Shown here: one piece after another, positions 8,231-17,130 of the stretch
Layout of the letters: every line of letters begins with the position of its first letter
How positions within the stretch are numbered: the stretch's first letter is position 1
Assembly: GCA_002423155.1 (NCBI GenBank)
Contig: DIUV01000011.1
Span: 1 to 55,017, forward strand
DNA length: 55,017 bases
Origin: Alphaproteobacteria bacterium UBA6149
GTDB taxonomy: Bacteria; Pseudomonadota; Alphaproteobacteria; Rickettsiales; UBA998
Direction: 5' to 3'
Made by a program: the position numbers and the translations under genes
Notes under the pieces: model-generated
The model's input: only the letters and a program-made list of their open reading frames with translations
Databases searched by the model: none
What the model was told of the DNA's origin: nothing

Positions 8231-9139
8231 TTATAAATTAATTTTGCACACCACCTCGTTGCCATTGCCGCGATATTCTAAATCGTGGAATGAGCGAGCT
8301 TTGGCAATGGCAATGCCGCGTCCATTAGGGTCAGTTGCACGTTGGTGAGAGAATTCTATGTAATCTTGCCAGTTGAAGCCGTTGCCTTGGTCTTTTATGG
8401 TTACTATTAGGCTTTTTTCTTGTGCTTCAAATTCTAAAGTGGCGGATTTATTTCTATATTCACTCAAATCTAGGCGGCGCTCTATTTCTGCTTGCCAAAT
8501 TCCTTTGTAAACCAAATCCGATTTTTCGCTATAGCTTATCCCAAGATTTCCATGTTCAATAGCATTTACCATTAGTTCATTTAAACCATAAAGAGCATCG
8601 TCAGGATTGGGAAAACAATTGGCGATTAAATAGCACAGATTGTTAGTTTCCTCTAATGTACGAAAGCGGAAACGAGCTTGTTCTAGCAAACCTAAGGTGC
8701 GTTTTTGTTTTTGTAGCTCATCACGCATTTTTAATCGAGTGCTGTAATCTTCTAGTGCGGAACGAACTATGGTTAGTAGTAATAATTCATCATAAGGTTT
8801 TGCTAAATAATAATATACTCCTGCCTCAATGCCTTCGAGTATTTGTTGACTACTCGCGGCGGCAGTTTGCATTATTGCTGGTATATCTTTGTATAAAGGA
8901 TCTTTTTTTATATGTTGCAGCATTTCGATGCCATTCATATTGGGCATCATACGATCTACTACAATTACGTCCACATCAGGGTGCTTTTTTAATTGCATTA
9001 AACCTTGCTCACCATCAGCTGCTGAGATTACCTCATACCCAGCATCACTGAGAAAGTCCGTTAATATGTCTAAGTTGAACTCTTCATCGTCAACTATAAG
9101 TATTTTGTATTTATTCTTCATAGATAATATTTTTCTCAC
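8231..9139 (-). CDS. Response regulator with RsbW-like ATPase output domain
   Basis: Residues 10-130 are a receiver with VDDEE, the phospho-acceptor Asp62 in VVDRMMPNMNG and Lys in AKPYDE. A coiled linker follows. The C-terminal 130 residues match the HATPase_c_2 (anti-sigma/serine kinase) fold, with ELMVNAIEHGN as the N-box and DQGNGFNW and GRGIAIAK as the G boxes. It is thus a phosphorylation-controlled RsbW-type switch kinase rather than a DNA-binding regulator. The GTG start overlaps the stop of the upstream sensor kinase by 4 nt; an internal ATG at 9121 is possible. Likely partners are the STAS proteins encoded at 11528 or 13103, which is an inference. Confidence 0.85.
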   Translation of the reverse strand: MRKILSMKNKYKILIVDDEEFNLDILTDFLSDAGYEVISAADGEQGLMQLKKHPDVDVIVVDRMMPNMNGIEMLQHIKKDPLYKDIPAIMQTAAASSQQILEGIEAGVYYYLAKPYDELLLLTIVRSALEDYSTRLKMRDELQKQKRTLGLLEQARFRFRTLEETNNLCYLIANCFPNPDDALYGLNELMVNAIEHGNLGISYSEKSDLVYKGIWQAEIERRLDLSEYRNKSATLEFEAQEKSLIVTIKDQGNGFNWQDYIEFSHQRATDPNGRGIAIAKARSFHDLEYRGNGNEVVCKINL

Positions 9140-11175
9140 CTAGGTATATTTATACGTAATGCCACACCGTTGGTTAAATTTTCTGCCCAGATTTTTCCTT
9201 TATGTGCATTGATTATTTCGCGGCAAATGGCCAATCCTAAACCTGTTCCACCAACATTTCTGCTGCCCTCACTTTGTACAAAAACATCGAATATTTTTTC
9301 TAAATCTTCTTCGACTATATTTTTGCCATGGTTAATAACACTCAAGACTAGGGACGGTTTACCCATATATTCGCTATTTTCAATCTCAATCGTAATTTGA
9401 CCTAAGTCAAGAGAGTATTTTATAGCGTTCGATAACAAGTTTACCATAACTTGTACCATACGGTCTTGATCTATGGCAATTATGGTGTTTTCCGCCTTGA
9501 TGGTTATCGTGGCTTGCAGATTTTTTTGTTTTAATAAAGAATCTAGTTCGTTCAGTGCATATTCTGCTGGTTTCTCAAAAGGCAAGTTATGTAGTTCGAT
9601 TTCCATTTTGCCAGACTCCAGTTTAGATAAGTCTAACAAATCATTAAGCATATTTAACAAACGATTTCCTGCGGTTTGTATGTTGCTTAAATATTTAGGC
9701 ATTCTTTCAAAGTTGTTGCTTTCTAATTGTTTTAAGCTCATTTGGGAATAATTCAGGATAGCATGCATGGGGGTACGCAGCTCGTGTGACATGTTGGAGA
9801 GGAATAAGCTTTTGGTGGCGCTAGCTTTTTCCGCTTGTTGTTTTGCTTCATTTAAATGCTTTTGGAAATAACCACGTTCTATTGCTACGCCTAATTGTCT
9901 GCCGACATCTTCCATAAACTTGATTATATTATCGTTCTTTAGCATTTTATGTTGGGAATAAAATTCTAAGATTCCACATGCATTATTGCCCATAATAATA
10001 GGGAAAGCAAAAACAGAGCGTAATTCTGCATTGCGTATTACTTCCCGTCGCACTAATTCGCTGCTTAATTCTTCTATATTTTCTATCCAGCTGCTTTTTT
10101 TGTTTTCTATCACATTTCCGAGCATTCCATAGCCATTTTTTATGCTTATATCGTTGCAATAGCGTATTAATTTTGCATATTTTATGTGGTTTTTGGTGGA
10201 CCATATTTGAGAAGATTTTAACAATCCATCATCAGGGTCGATGAGATAACAATGCCCTGCGGACCATCCCCAAAATTCACAACATTTGTGTAATGCATAT
10301 TGAATTGCCTCGCTGGCGATGATTACGTCTTTTTCGTAACTTGCTTCGTTGGCAGAAATTACGATGGAGGATAATAGCTTGTTTTTAGATGATTCTAACT
10401 GCATTTCTTCAGCTTTTTCTTCTAGCGAGCGCTGTGCCTTGATTAAATCTTCAATCATTTTATTGAAACTATTACCGAGTTGTCCAATTTCGTTGTCATG
10501 TAGCAGGCTGGGGTCGGTAATTTTCTTTAGTCCTAAATTAACTTTGCTCATTGCATCTCTGAGTTTAGATAAGGGTTTGGTGATGATGTATAAGGCTGTA
10601 CCGCATATTGCTAATAATATTATTATCATGGTCGCAATTGCATAAATTAAAATTTCTTTTTGTTGGGAAATTTCTTTCAGCATAGGAGTATGCGCATGAC
10701 AGGTTTCTAAGCTGCCAATTACATTGCCTTTTAGGTTTTTATTGTTTTGGTTGTTGTTAGGGTTTTTAAATAAAATAGGAGTTTTTTCTATATGATTTTC
10801 TATATGATATGTGTGGTTGGATTGATTTTCCCAGTTTAGTTCGGTGAAGGTTTGAAGGTTTTTATCTAAAATGCGTGCACCACAAAATCCTTCGCTTGTC
10901 TTTAGGGCGGCTAATTGTGATTCTGCTTGTTTATTATCAAAATTCCATAACGCTAACCCTATAGAATTAGCGGTTATTTTTGCTATGTCTTTGTGGATTG
11001 TTTCGTAATGATTGGTTATTTTATGCTTTTGATTGTTAAATAAAAAATATCCAGCAACACTTAGGATTAAAAAAAACAATAAAGCGGCAACAATCAAGCT
11101 CCTAAAAACCAATGATTCTTTGGATTTTATTCTTTGGCAAATTTTTTTCTTATCTTCAATATATGTTGGTTGCAT
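9136..11175 (-). CDS. Membrane sensor histidine kinase (HAMP-GAF-HisKA-HATPase)
   Basis: In the 679-residue form, a first membrane helix spans about residues 26-46. An extracytoplasmic sensor region follows, then a second helix with ILIYAIATMIIILLAICGTA. After that come a HAMP linker, a GAF domain (with AFPIIMGNNACGILEFYS), a HisKA dimerisation helix with the phospho-acceptor in SNMSHELRTPMHAIL, and HATPase_c motifs NLLSNAIKYS and GTGLGLAIC. The longer frame begins at a TTG (11196); the ATG at 11175 is preferred. It overlaps the receiver-ATPase gene by 4 nt, so the two form a sensor/regulator pair. The signal is unknown. Confidence 0.9.
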   Translation of the reverse strand: MQPTYIEDKKKICQRIKSKESLVFRSLIVAALLFFLILSVAGYFLFNNQKHKITNHYETIHKDIAKITANSIGLALWNFDNKQAESQLAALKTSEGFCGARILDKNLQTFTELNWENQSNHTYHIENHIEKTPILFKNPNNNQNNKNLKGNVIGSLETCHAHTPMLKEISQQKEILIYAIATMIIILLAICGTALYIITKPLSKLRDAMSKVNLGLKKITDPSLLHDNEIGQLGNSFNKMIEDLIKAQRSLEEKAEEMQLESSKNKLLSSIVISANEASYEKDVIIASEAIQYALHKCCEFWGWSAGHCYLIDPDDGLLKSSQIWSTKNHIKYAKLIRYCNDISIKNGYGMLGNVIENKKSSWIENIEELSSELVRREVIRNAELRSVFAFPIIMGNNACGILEFYSQHKMLKNDNIIKFMEDVGRQLGVAIERGYFQKHLNEAKQQAEKASATKSLFLSNMSHELRTPMHAILNYSQMSLKQLESNNFERMPKYLSNIQTAGNRLLNMLNDLLDLSKLESGKMEIELHNLPFEKPAEYALNELDSLLKQKNLQATITIKAENTIIAIDQDRMVQVMVNLLSNAIKYSLDLGQITIEIENSEYMGKPSLVLSVINHGKNIVEEDLEKIFDVFVQSEGSRNVGGTGLGLAICREIINAHKGKIWAENLTNGVALRINIPR

Positions 11176-11196
11176 ACGATTCTTATTTATCTTCAA

Positions 11197-11527
11197 TTTG
11201 GTATGTTTCTATCGTTAATTTTTGAGTTAAAAAAATTATAAGGGCACCATTTTTAGCGACTATAGTGATGGTAGTGGTAGTTGAGAGAAAAATTTTAGCA
11301 TTGGCTGTGCTAAGTATAAACGTAGTGTAAGAAGCCCTAATGTTTGTGCGTGGAGGGTTTTTTCATGAAGTTCTTTCTTGCAAAGTAATTCGTATCAAGT
11401 AATAGATTAGAATAAGAGTCATTTTTATTTGTTTTTTGCATTATCTTTGATAGTGCTTAATAAATTGTAAATGTGTTTGTGATATTTTGGTTTTGTTTAT
11501 AAAATAAAACTATATTTAGGGAAAAAT
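11197..11527. other. Intergenic region between divergent regulatory operons
   Basis: This 331-bp AT-rich stretch separates the sensor kinase (minus) from the STAS gene (plus) and must hold both promoters. A TATAAA-like -10 lies about 25 nt before the STAS start. I see no clear -35, no sigma-28 motif and no repeat. Confidence 0.4.
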
Positions 11528-11833
11528 ATGTCAATTATAGAAAAAATAAGTGGTGAACATGTCGATTTGTTAATTGCCGATAAATTCATTTTCGCTGATG
11601 GGTCTAATTTTAGAAAACTACTTATGGGAATTGTGGAGAAAAAAATTAAATCTTTGGATGTTGATCTAAAAGATTTGGCCTTTATGGATTCTTCAGGTCT
11701 GGGTATGTCGATGGTTGCGCAGAAAGAATGTGAAGCGCAAAATATTGCTTTGCGCATTCTACACCCAAAAGATGGGGTTAAACTATTATTGGAAATGACC
11801 AAGAGCTATGAGCGCTTTAAAATTATCGACTAA
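11528..11833 (+). CDS. STAS-domain anti-sigma-factor antagonist (RsbV-like)
   Basis: The 101-residue single-domain STAS protein carries the phosphorylatable serine motif DSSGLGMS at residues 54-61, as in SpoIIAA/RsbV. It would bind an RsbW-type kinase when unphosphorylated. Its end overlaps the next gene, a PP2C phosphatase, by 26 nt. This is the classic antagonist/phosphatase pairing. The RsbW-like partner could be the receiver-ATPase encoded divergently at 8231. Confidence 0.88.
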   Translation: MSIIEKISGEHVDLLIADKFIFADGSNFRKLLMGIVEKKIKSLDVDLKDLAFMDSSGLGMSMVAQKECEAQNIALRILHPKDGVKLLLEMTKSYERFKIID

Positions 11834-12998
11834 TGATTTTTGTAAAAATAAGCTGTTTGCCGCAGCTAAAATTTTAGTGGTGGATGATAGTGCCACTATT
11901 AGAAATGTTATTTCTGCTGTTTTGGGGGAGAGTGGGGTGCAGCAAATAATGCAGGCGGAGGATGGGCGCGATGCATTAAATAAACTTGCTGAATTTACTC
12001 CTGATCTGGTTATCTTAGATATTGCGATGCCTAATATGGACGGCTTAGAATTTTGTGAGTATCTGCGTAATTCTCAGATGTCTGTAAGGGAAGTGCCCAT
12101 CATCGTGATGACGGGGATGAATAAGGTAGATGAGCGTATGCGTGCCCTGCGCGTGGGGGTGTCGAGTATTCTTTATAAGCCAATTGATCCTGAAGCATTG
12201 CTGGATAGGGTGTATATGCATCTACAGGAAAGCCGTTTGATTGGAAAGATTAAGCGAGGCGAAGAAAGTACTGGGGAAGATTTACAAATTGCCGCAAAAA
12301 TGCAGGAAATTTTGTTGCCTTCTGCAGAAATTATTGCTGAATGTAATGAAAAATATAAATTAGCTATAAATAGCATCTACCGCCCATCGGAGGTTTTTGG
12401 CGGTGATTATTGGCTGGTAAAGCCTATAAATGATGATTTGGTGGCGGTTTTTATGGCGGATTTCTCTGGTCATGGGGTTTCTTCTGCGGTTTATACTTTT
12501 CGGGTCCATAAATTTTTGCGTGAATATGTGTGTTATTACCAGTCTCCTTTAGAAGTATTAGAAGAGTTGAATCGGGCAGTGCACAGCATGTTTCCGGTGG
12601 GGAAATATCTTACCTGTGTTTTAGGGTTTATTGACATTAAAAATAATACATTGACTTATTCTGCGGCTGGTCACCCACCTATGTTGTTGGTGGATGGAGA
12701 GAATGTACAAAATTTGGATTGTTCAGGTTTTCCTTTAGGTCCTTATGCCGATGCGGTTTATGACAATAAAGTGGTTAGTTTTGGTGCGAAATCAATGTTA
12801 ATTGCTTATAGCGATGCCTTGATTGAAGCTAATTCGCGCGATGAATTTATTTTTACACCTGAGAGTTTGATATTGGAAGTTCAGGACATGACAACCCAAG
12901 GAAATGATGCAATTTATGCGCGAATTTTTGTGAAGGTGAATTATGGTAAGCATCAGTTTGATGACGATATGACTCTATTATGCGTGGCACGTACTTGA
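11808..12998 (+). CDS. Response regulator with PP2C/SpoIIE phosphatase output (RsbU-like)
   Basis: The 396-residue protein has an N-terminal receiver (residues 21-140) with VVDDSA, phospho-acceptor Asp71 in LDIAMPNMDG and Lys in YKPIDP. A short helical linker precedes a C-terminal PP2C-like SpoIIE domain. Metal-binding acidic motifs there include GGDYW, ADFSGHG and the terminal DDDMTLLCV. It should dephosphorylate a STAS-serine phosphate on command of a histidine kinase. The start overlaps the STAS gene by 26 nt, implying coupled translation. Signal flow from the kinase at 9136 is an inference. Confidence 0.9.
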   Translation: MSALKLSTNDFCKNKLFAAAKILVVDDSATIRNVISAVLGESGVQQIMQAEDGRDALNKLAEFTPDLVILDIAMPNMDGLEFCEYLRNSQMSVREVPIIVMTGMNKVDERMRALRVGVSSILYKPIDPEALLDRVYMHLQESRLIGKIKRGEESTGEDLQIAAKMQEILLPSAEIIAECNEKYKLAINSIYRPSEVFGGDYWLVKPINDDLVAVFMADFSGHGVSSAVYTFRVHKFLREYVCYYQSPLEVLEELNRAVHSMFPVGKYLTCVLGFIDIKNNTLTYSAAGHPPMLLVDGENVQNLDCSGFPLGPYADAVYDNKVVSFGAKSMLIAYSDALIEANSRDEFIFTPESLILEVQDMTTQGNDAIYARIFVKVNYGKHQFDDDMTLLCVART

Positions 12999-13102
12999 TT
13001 TTTACTCGCAAGTAATAAAAATTGTTTTTAAGTAATTTTGTACTATTAAACTTATAAAAAGCATGGTAGTGTAATTAAAATTCAGGGGTTAACTTAAATA
13101 CT

Positions 13103-13480
13103 ATGCCAAGCAAAACTATGGTCGCACATAATAAAAAAGGCTCAAGTTCTACTGCCGCACAAACCATTGTGCTGCAACCTAGAGTTGACATTGCCTCGGT
13201 TTCTTTTTTGCGGGATGAATGGTTGTTGTTGGTTGGTTCTTCCAAAAAAAATATTGTTAAAGATGTAATTATCGACGGTTCGCAAGTGGAATCTTTTTCT
13301 ACGGCTGCGGCGCAGCTTGTTTTGTCTTTTGCTAATATGTTGCGAGTATCTGGTGGATCGTTGAAAATGGTGAATTTGTCATCTGTGCTTTTGGCCGTTT
13401 TTTCCAGTTTAGGGTTGGATTGTGTCTTGGGATTGGAAGATGTTTCGGGGTTAAAAGAAGATATGAGTGCCAAAAAATAA
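13103..13480 (+). CDS. STAS-like domain protein of the che operon
   Basis: This 125-residue protein looks like a degenerate STAS domain: a beta-rich start, then VIIDGSQVESFSTAAAQLVLSFANMLRVSGGSLKMVNLS. The core SFSTAAAQ replaces the usual DSSG, keeping a serine. It lies 18 nt before cheY on the same strand and appears to be the first gene of the che operon. It may be a second target of the switch kinase or a scaffold. The 104-bp gap before it likely contains the operon promoter, but I cannot define one. Confidence 0.7.
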   Translation: MPSKTMVAHNKKGSSSTAAQTIVLQPRVDIASVSFLRDEWLLLVGSSKKNIVKDVIIDGSQVESFSTAAAQLVLSFANMLRVSGGSLKMVNLSSVLLAVFSSLGLDCVLGLEDVSGLKEDMSAKK

Positions 13481-13498
13481 TCTAAGGAGTTTTACAAA

Positions 13499-13864
13499 AT
13501 GGCAAAAACTATACTTGCAGTCGATGACTCAAAGACTATGCGCGAAATGGTATTGTTTACCTTAAAAGACGCTGGATATAATACTTTAGAAGCGGAAGAT
13601 GGTAAAGCAGCCTTAACGGTTTTGGCGTCGAATAGTGTTGATGCAATTATCACGGATTTAAATATGCCCAATATGAATGGTTTTGAGCTTATTCGCGCTG
13701 TGCGGGCTGATGCAAAACATAAATTTGTACCTGTTTTGATGCTCACTACCGAGGGGGATGACGCAAAAAAACAAGAGGGTAAAACAGCTGGAGCTACGGG
13801 TTGGATTGTGAAGCCGTTTAATCCGCAAAAATTAATTGAAGTTGTTAAAAAGGTTTGTCCATAA
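13499..13864 (+). CDS. cheY: Chemotaxis response regulator CheY
   Basis: A 121-residue single receiver domain: acidic pair D9-D10, phospho-acceptor Asp53 in TDLNMPNMNG, switch Thr in MLTTEG and Lys in VKPFNPQK. Phosphorylated CheY binds the flagellar motor switch. A strong AAGGAG site precedes the ATG. Its stop codon overlaps the cheA start (TAATG). Confidence 0.96.
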   Translation: MAKTILAVDDSKTMREMVLFTLKDAGYNTLEAEDGKAALTVLASNSVDAIITDLNMPNMNGFELIRAVRADAKHKFVPVLMLTTEGDDAKKQEGKTAGATGWIVKPFNPQKLIEVVKKVCP

Positions 13865-15945
13865 TGGTTTCATTAGACCAATTCCGCGATAGTTTTTTAA
13901 CCGAGTGCGATGAGCTATTGGTTGAGATGGAAAGTCAGTTGGTGGATTTAGATCCTGATTCGGCTGATACGGATAGTCTGAATGCAATTTTTCGTTGTGC
14001 TCATTCGATTAAAGGTGGCTCTGGGGCCTTCGGTCTTACTTTTATTACCAATTTTACCCATATTTTAGAAGCGTTGTTAGATGCTATGCGAGAGGGGCGC
14101 GTCCCACCTTCGCGTGCGGCGGTGGATAGTTTGCTGCGTGCGGTTGATGTGGTGGTGCAGATGGTGGCTGCGGCGAAAGCTGGCGAAACTCCTCCTGAAA
14201 GTTTGGGCGCGGACATGATGGTTGAGCTGCAAAGGCTGGCAGATAATAATACTGGTGCAGATGCTTCTTCTGAAGATAGTTCTTGGGGATTGTTTGACGA
14301 TGAAACACTATCGCAGGCGGAGGAGCAATCTAGCTTATGGCTGATAAAATTTATTGCCCACGAAACTTTATTCTCCAGCGGAAATGAGCCAATTCTTATT
14401 TTGCGCGAATTAGCAGGTTTAGGAAAAACCAAGGTTAAAGTTGATACTACGCGCGTTCCACCTTTAGATGAATTAAATCCTACCGCTTGTTTTTTGGGTT
14501 GGTCAATTGAGTTAGAGACAACGAAGTCTGAGGCGGATATTCGTGAGGTCTTTGAATTTGTTGAAGATCAATGTGATTTATCTATTGTCAAATTAGAACT
14601 GGCAAATACTCCTGTGCGTGCCGAAGTTGCGTCTGCTCAGCCTGCTAACGTAGCGATTTCTTCTGTCGTTTCGGTTGATAAAAAACCAGAACCAGCAGAC
14701 GCAGAAAAGGCTCCTTTTATGCGTCGGTCATCAGACAATTTGGCGGCAGCGACTATTAGGGTAGATTTGGATAAGGTCGATAGACTCGTTAATATGGTTG
14801 GCGAGTTAGTAATTACTGAGGCAATGATTAAGGCGCAAACCAAAGATTTACCCACTGAAAGATTTGAGGGTTTGTTGCGTGGGGTTGATGAATTATCCCA
14901 ACATACGCGAGAGCTGCAAGAGGCGGTGATGAGTGTGCGCATGCAGCCAGTTAAATCCATTTTTGCGCGGATGCCAAGGATTGTAAGAGATTTATCTGCG
15001 CAATTGGGCAAAGAAATTAATTTAGAAACTTTGGGCGAAAATACCGAGGTTGATAAAACCGTAGTTGAGCAACTGGGTGATCCTTTAACGCATATGATTC
15101 GTAATTCGGTGGATCATGGGGTGGAAAAGCCCGAGGTGCGGATTGCTGCCGGAAAGCCAGCTCAGGGAACTATTATTCTGGCGGCTTATCACCAGGGTGG
15201 GCGGATTATTATTGAAATCCGTGATGATGGCGCGGGGATTAATCGCGCAAAAGTATTGGCGAAAGCAAAAGAAAAAGGCTTGTTTCCTGCGGATGCAGTT
15301 TTGAGCGATGATGAATGTGACAATTTGATTTTTATGGCTGGGTTTTCTACTGCGGATGTAGTCTCCAACGTTTCAGGACGTGGTGTGGGTATGGATGTGG
15401 TGCGCCGCAATATCGAAGGTCTGGATGGTCGCGTAAGTGTGAAGAGCGAGCAGGGAAAAGGCTCGGTATTTACGGTTTCTTTGCCGCTGACTCTGGCGAT
15501 TTTAGATGGGATGATTGTCCGGGTTGGGATTGAGCGTTATATTGTGCCAATTACTAGTATTATCGAAACTTTACGCCCTAAGCCGGATGACGTTCGGCAT
15601 CTGGAAGCGCATGGGGATGTGATTAATGTCCGTGGAGAATTTGTGCCGCTGATTTATTTGCATCAGGTATTTAATATTAAAAATGCTGAACAAGATCCAC
15701 GGAAAGCTTTGGTGGTTTTGGTCGAGTCGGGCAAGGATAAATTGGGGCTGGTGGTGGATGAATTAATTGGTCAGCAACAGGTGGTGATTAAGAGTTTGGA
15801 AGATAATACCGATCCAGTTTTAGGGGTTTCAGGGGCAACTATCTTAGGGGATGGGCATGTGTCTTTAATTTTGGAAATCAGTGAGTTGAAGCAATTAGGG
15901 CATAAGGAGAATAATAGTTCTATGGTTCGGGTGGTGGCGGCCTAA
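13864..15945 (+). CDS. cheA: Chemotaxis histidine kinase CheA
   Basis: The 693-residue kinase has an N-terminal Hpt domain with phospho-acceptor His47 in RCAHSIKGGSGAFG. A divergent P2/linker region follows. Next come the dimerisation domain (DKVDRLVNMVGELVITEAM), the ATPase domain with HMIRNSVDHG, DDGAGI and GRGVGMDVV, and a C-terminal CheW-like domain. It phosphorylates CheY and CheB in response to receptors. The ATG at 13864 overlaps the cheY stop; the upstream TTG of the open frame is less likely. Confidence 0.96.
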   Translation: MVSLDQFRDSFLTECDELLVEMESQLVDLDPDSADTDSLNAIFRCAHSIKGGSGAFGLTFITNFTHILEALLDAMREGRVPPSRAAVDSLLRAVDVVVQMVAAAKAGETPPESLGADMMVELQRLADNNTGADASSEDSSWGLFDDETLSQAEEQSSLWLIKFIAHETLFSSGNEPILILRELAGLGKTKVKVDTTRVPPLDELNPTACFLGWSIELETTKSEADIREVFEFVEDQCDLSIVKLELANTPVRAEVASAQPANVAISSVVSVDKKPEPADAEKAPFMRRSSDNLAAATIRVDLDKVDRLVNMVGELVITEAMIKAQTKDLPTERFEGLLRGVDELSQHTRELQEAVMSVRMQPVKSIFARMPRIVRDLSAQLGKEINLETLGENTEVDKTVVEQLGDPLTHMIRNSVDHGVEKPEVRIAAGKPAQGTIILAAYHQGGRIIIEIRDDGAGINRAKVLAKAKEKGLFPADAVLSDDECDNLIFMAGFSTADVVSNVSGRGVGMDVVRRNIEGLDGRVSVKSEQGKGSVFTVSLPLTLAILDGMIVRVGIERYIVPITSIIETLRPKPDDVRHLEAHGDVINVRGEFVPLIYLHQVFNIKNAEQDPRKALVVLVESGKDKLGLVVDELIGQQQVVIKSLEDNTDPVLGVSGATILGDGHVSLILEISELKQLGHKENNSSMVRVVAA

Positions 15946-16034
15946 GAATTATACACTAATAATGGTGAGCAGTTAGCTTGCTTCTAACCTCCCTACATGG
16001 GGAATAAATATAAATGTAACAAGGCAGGTAGCTT

Positions 16035-16541
16035 ATGAGTGATGTTTTTGATCAAACCAGGGAAACGACTAGTCGGTCGGCTATTAAGGGCGAGACGCAG
16101 CAATTTCTTACCTTCACTTTGGGGGATGAGGAATATGGCGTAGATATTATGACCGTGCGTGAAATAAAGGGGTGGACGGAAACCACCCGTTTGCCCAATA
16201 CATCGGATTATATGCGCGGGGTGATGAATTTACGTGGGTTGATTATTCCTATTTTTGATTTGCGTGCGCGGTTTACTGGGGTGCTTACCGAGGCAACTTC
16301 CAAACATGTTATTATAGTTTTAGCCGCTGGTGAACGCACCGTTAGTGTGCTGGCGGATACGGTTTCGGATATTTTGACGGTCAATATTGACGAAATAAAA
16401 CCTACTCCCGAATTAGAAGCCACGGTTGAGCAGCTGTATGTAACTGGGCTGATTGCGGTAGAAAATAGGATGGTGGTGGTTTTGGATATAGAAAAACTAC
16501 TGAATAAATCATTGGAAGCAATTGATTTAAGCGCCGCTTAA
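16035..16541 (+). CDS. cheW: Chemotaxis coupling protein CheW
   Basis: The 168-residue protein links CheA to receptors. CheW landmarks are LTFTLGDEEYGVDIMTVREI, RLPNTSDYMRGVMNLRG and IIPIFDLRARF. An N-terminal extension of about 25 residues precedes the domain. It follows cheA after an 89-bp gap and precedes the chemoreceptor gene. Confidence 0.96.
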   Translation: MSDVFDQTRETTSRSAIKGETQQFLTFTLGDEEYGVDIMTVREIKGWTETTRLPNTSDYMRGVMNLRGLIIPIFDLRARFTGVLTEATSKHVIIVLAAGERTVSVLADTVSDILTVNIDEIKPTPELEATVEQLYVTGLIAVENRMVVVLDIEKLLNKSLEAIDLSAA

Positions 16542-16590
16542 AAACATTTTTAATCTTACATTTTACAGAATTTAAAAGGAGTAATTCCCC

Positions 16591-17088
16591 ATGACTAATA
16601 ATAGAAACGCGACTATGAAAACTCAGTCTACTAAACAATTAAAAAACTCGCTTTTGTCGCAACTTACGCAGATGCGCTTAAGCGTAAAATTGCCGTTGGC
16701 AATTGCTGGGTTTTCGTTGATTTGTGGTGGTGCGGTGGCGATTTATTCGCAAGGGCAGTTGCGTGCTAGTTATGAAAAAGCTGCACAGACGGAAATGAGT
16801 CTGACTATGCAGGCTAAGTCTGATGTTTTTGCAGAATTTTTAGATAGTCTGGTAGATGATGTGCTTGCATTGGCAGGGAATCCATTTGTTATTTCTTCGC
16901 TTGCTGAATTCACGCAATCTTGGAATGAATTGGATGAAAATCAAACGAAATATCTACAAAATATTTATATTAATCAAAACCCCAATCCTTCAGGTAAAAA
17001 ATCTTTATTAGATAATGCCACGGATAAATCTCAATATAGCCGTGTACATGCAAAATATCATCCTTACCTGAGTGACATTTTGCAATAG
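16591..17088 (+). CDS. Chemoreceptor, N-terminal part (split by in-frame TAG)
   Basis: This 165-residue product is the start of a methyl-accepting chemotaxis protein: a membrane helix (about residues 33-51, VKLPLAIAGFSLICGGAVAIY) and the first half of a periplasmic sensor domain. An AGGAG site precedes the ATG. The reading frame meets TAG at 17086-17088 after HPYLSDILQ. Exactly in the same frame it continues with QGLSDIFIVDKVGNVVYTVSKE, which is what this receptor family has next. The TAG therefore replaces one residue in an otherwise intact gene of about 1037 residues. It could be a nonsense mutation, a sequencing error or a readthrough site. Confidence 0.85.
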   Translation: MTNNRNATMKTQSTKQLKNSLLSQLTQMRLSVKLPLAIAGFSLICGGAVAIYSQGQLRASYEKAAQTEMSLTMQAKSDVFAEFLDSLVDDVLALAGNPFVISSLAEFTQSWNELDENQTKYLQNIYINQNPNPSGKKSLLDNATDKSQYSRVHAKYHPYLSDILQ

Positions 17089-17130
17089 CAGGGGTTATCT
17101 GATATTTTTATCGTCGATAAGGTAGGAAAT

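Noticed and set aside
17086..17088. TAG reassigned to an amino acid in this organism
   Set aside because: TAG ends several intact genes here (rfbC, ychF, serA, hisZ), so general reassignment does not fit; local readthrough stays open.
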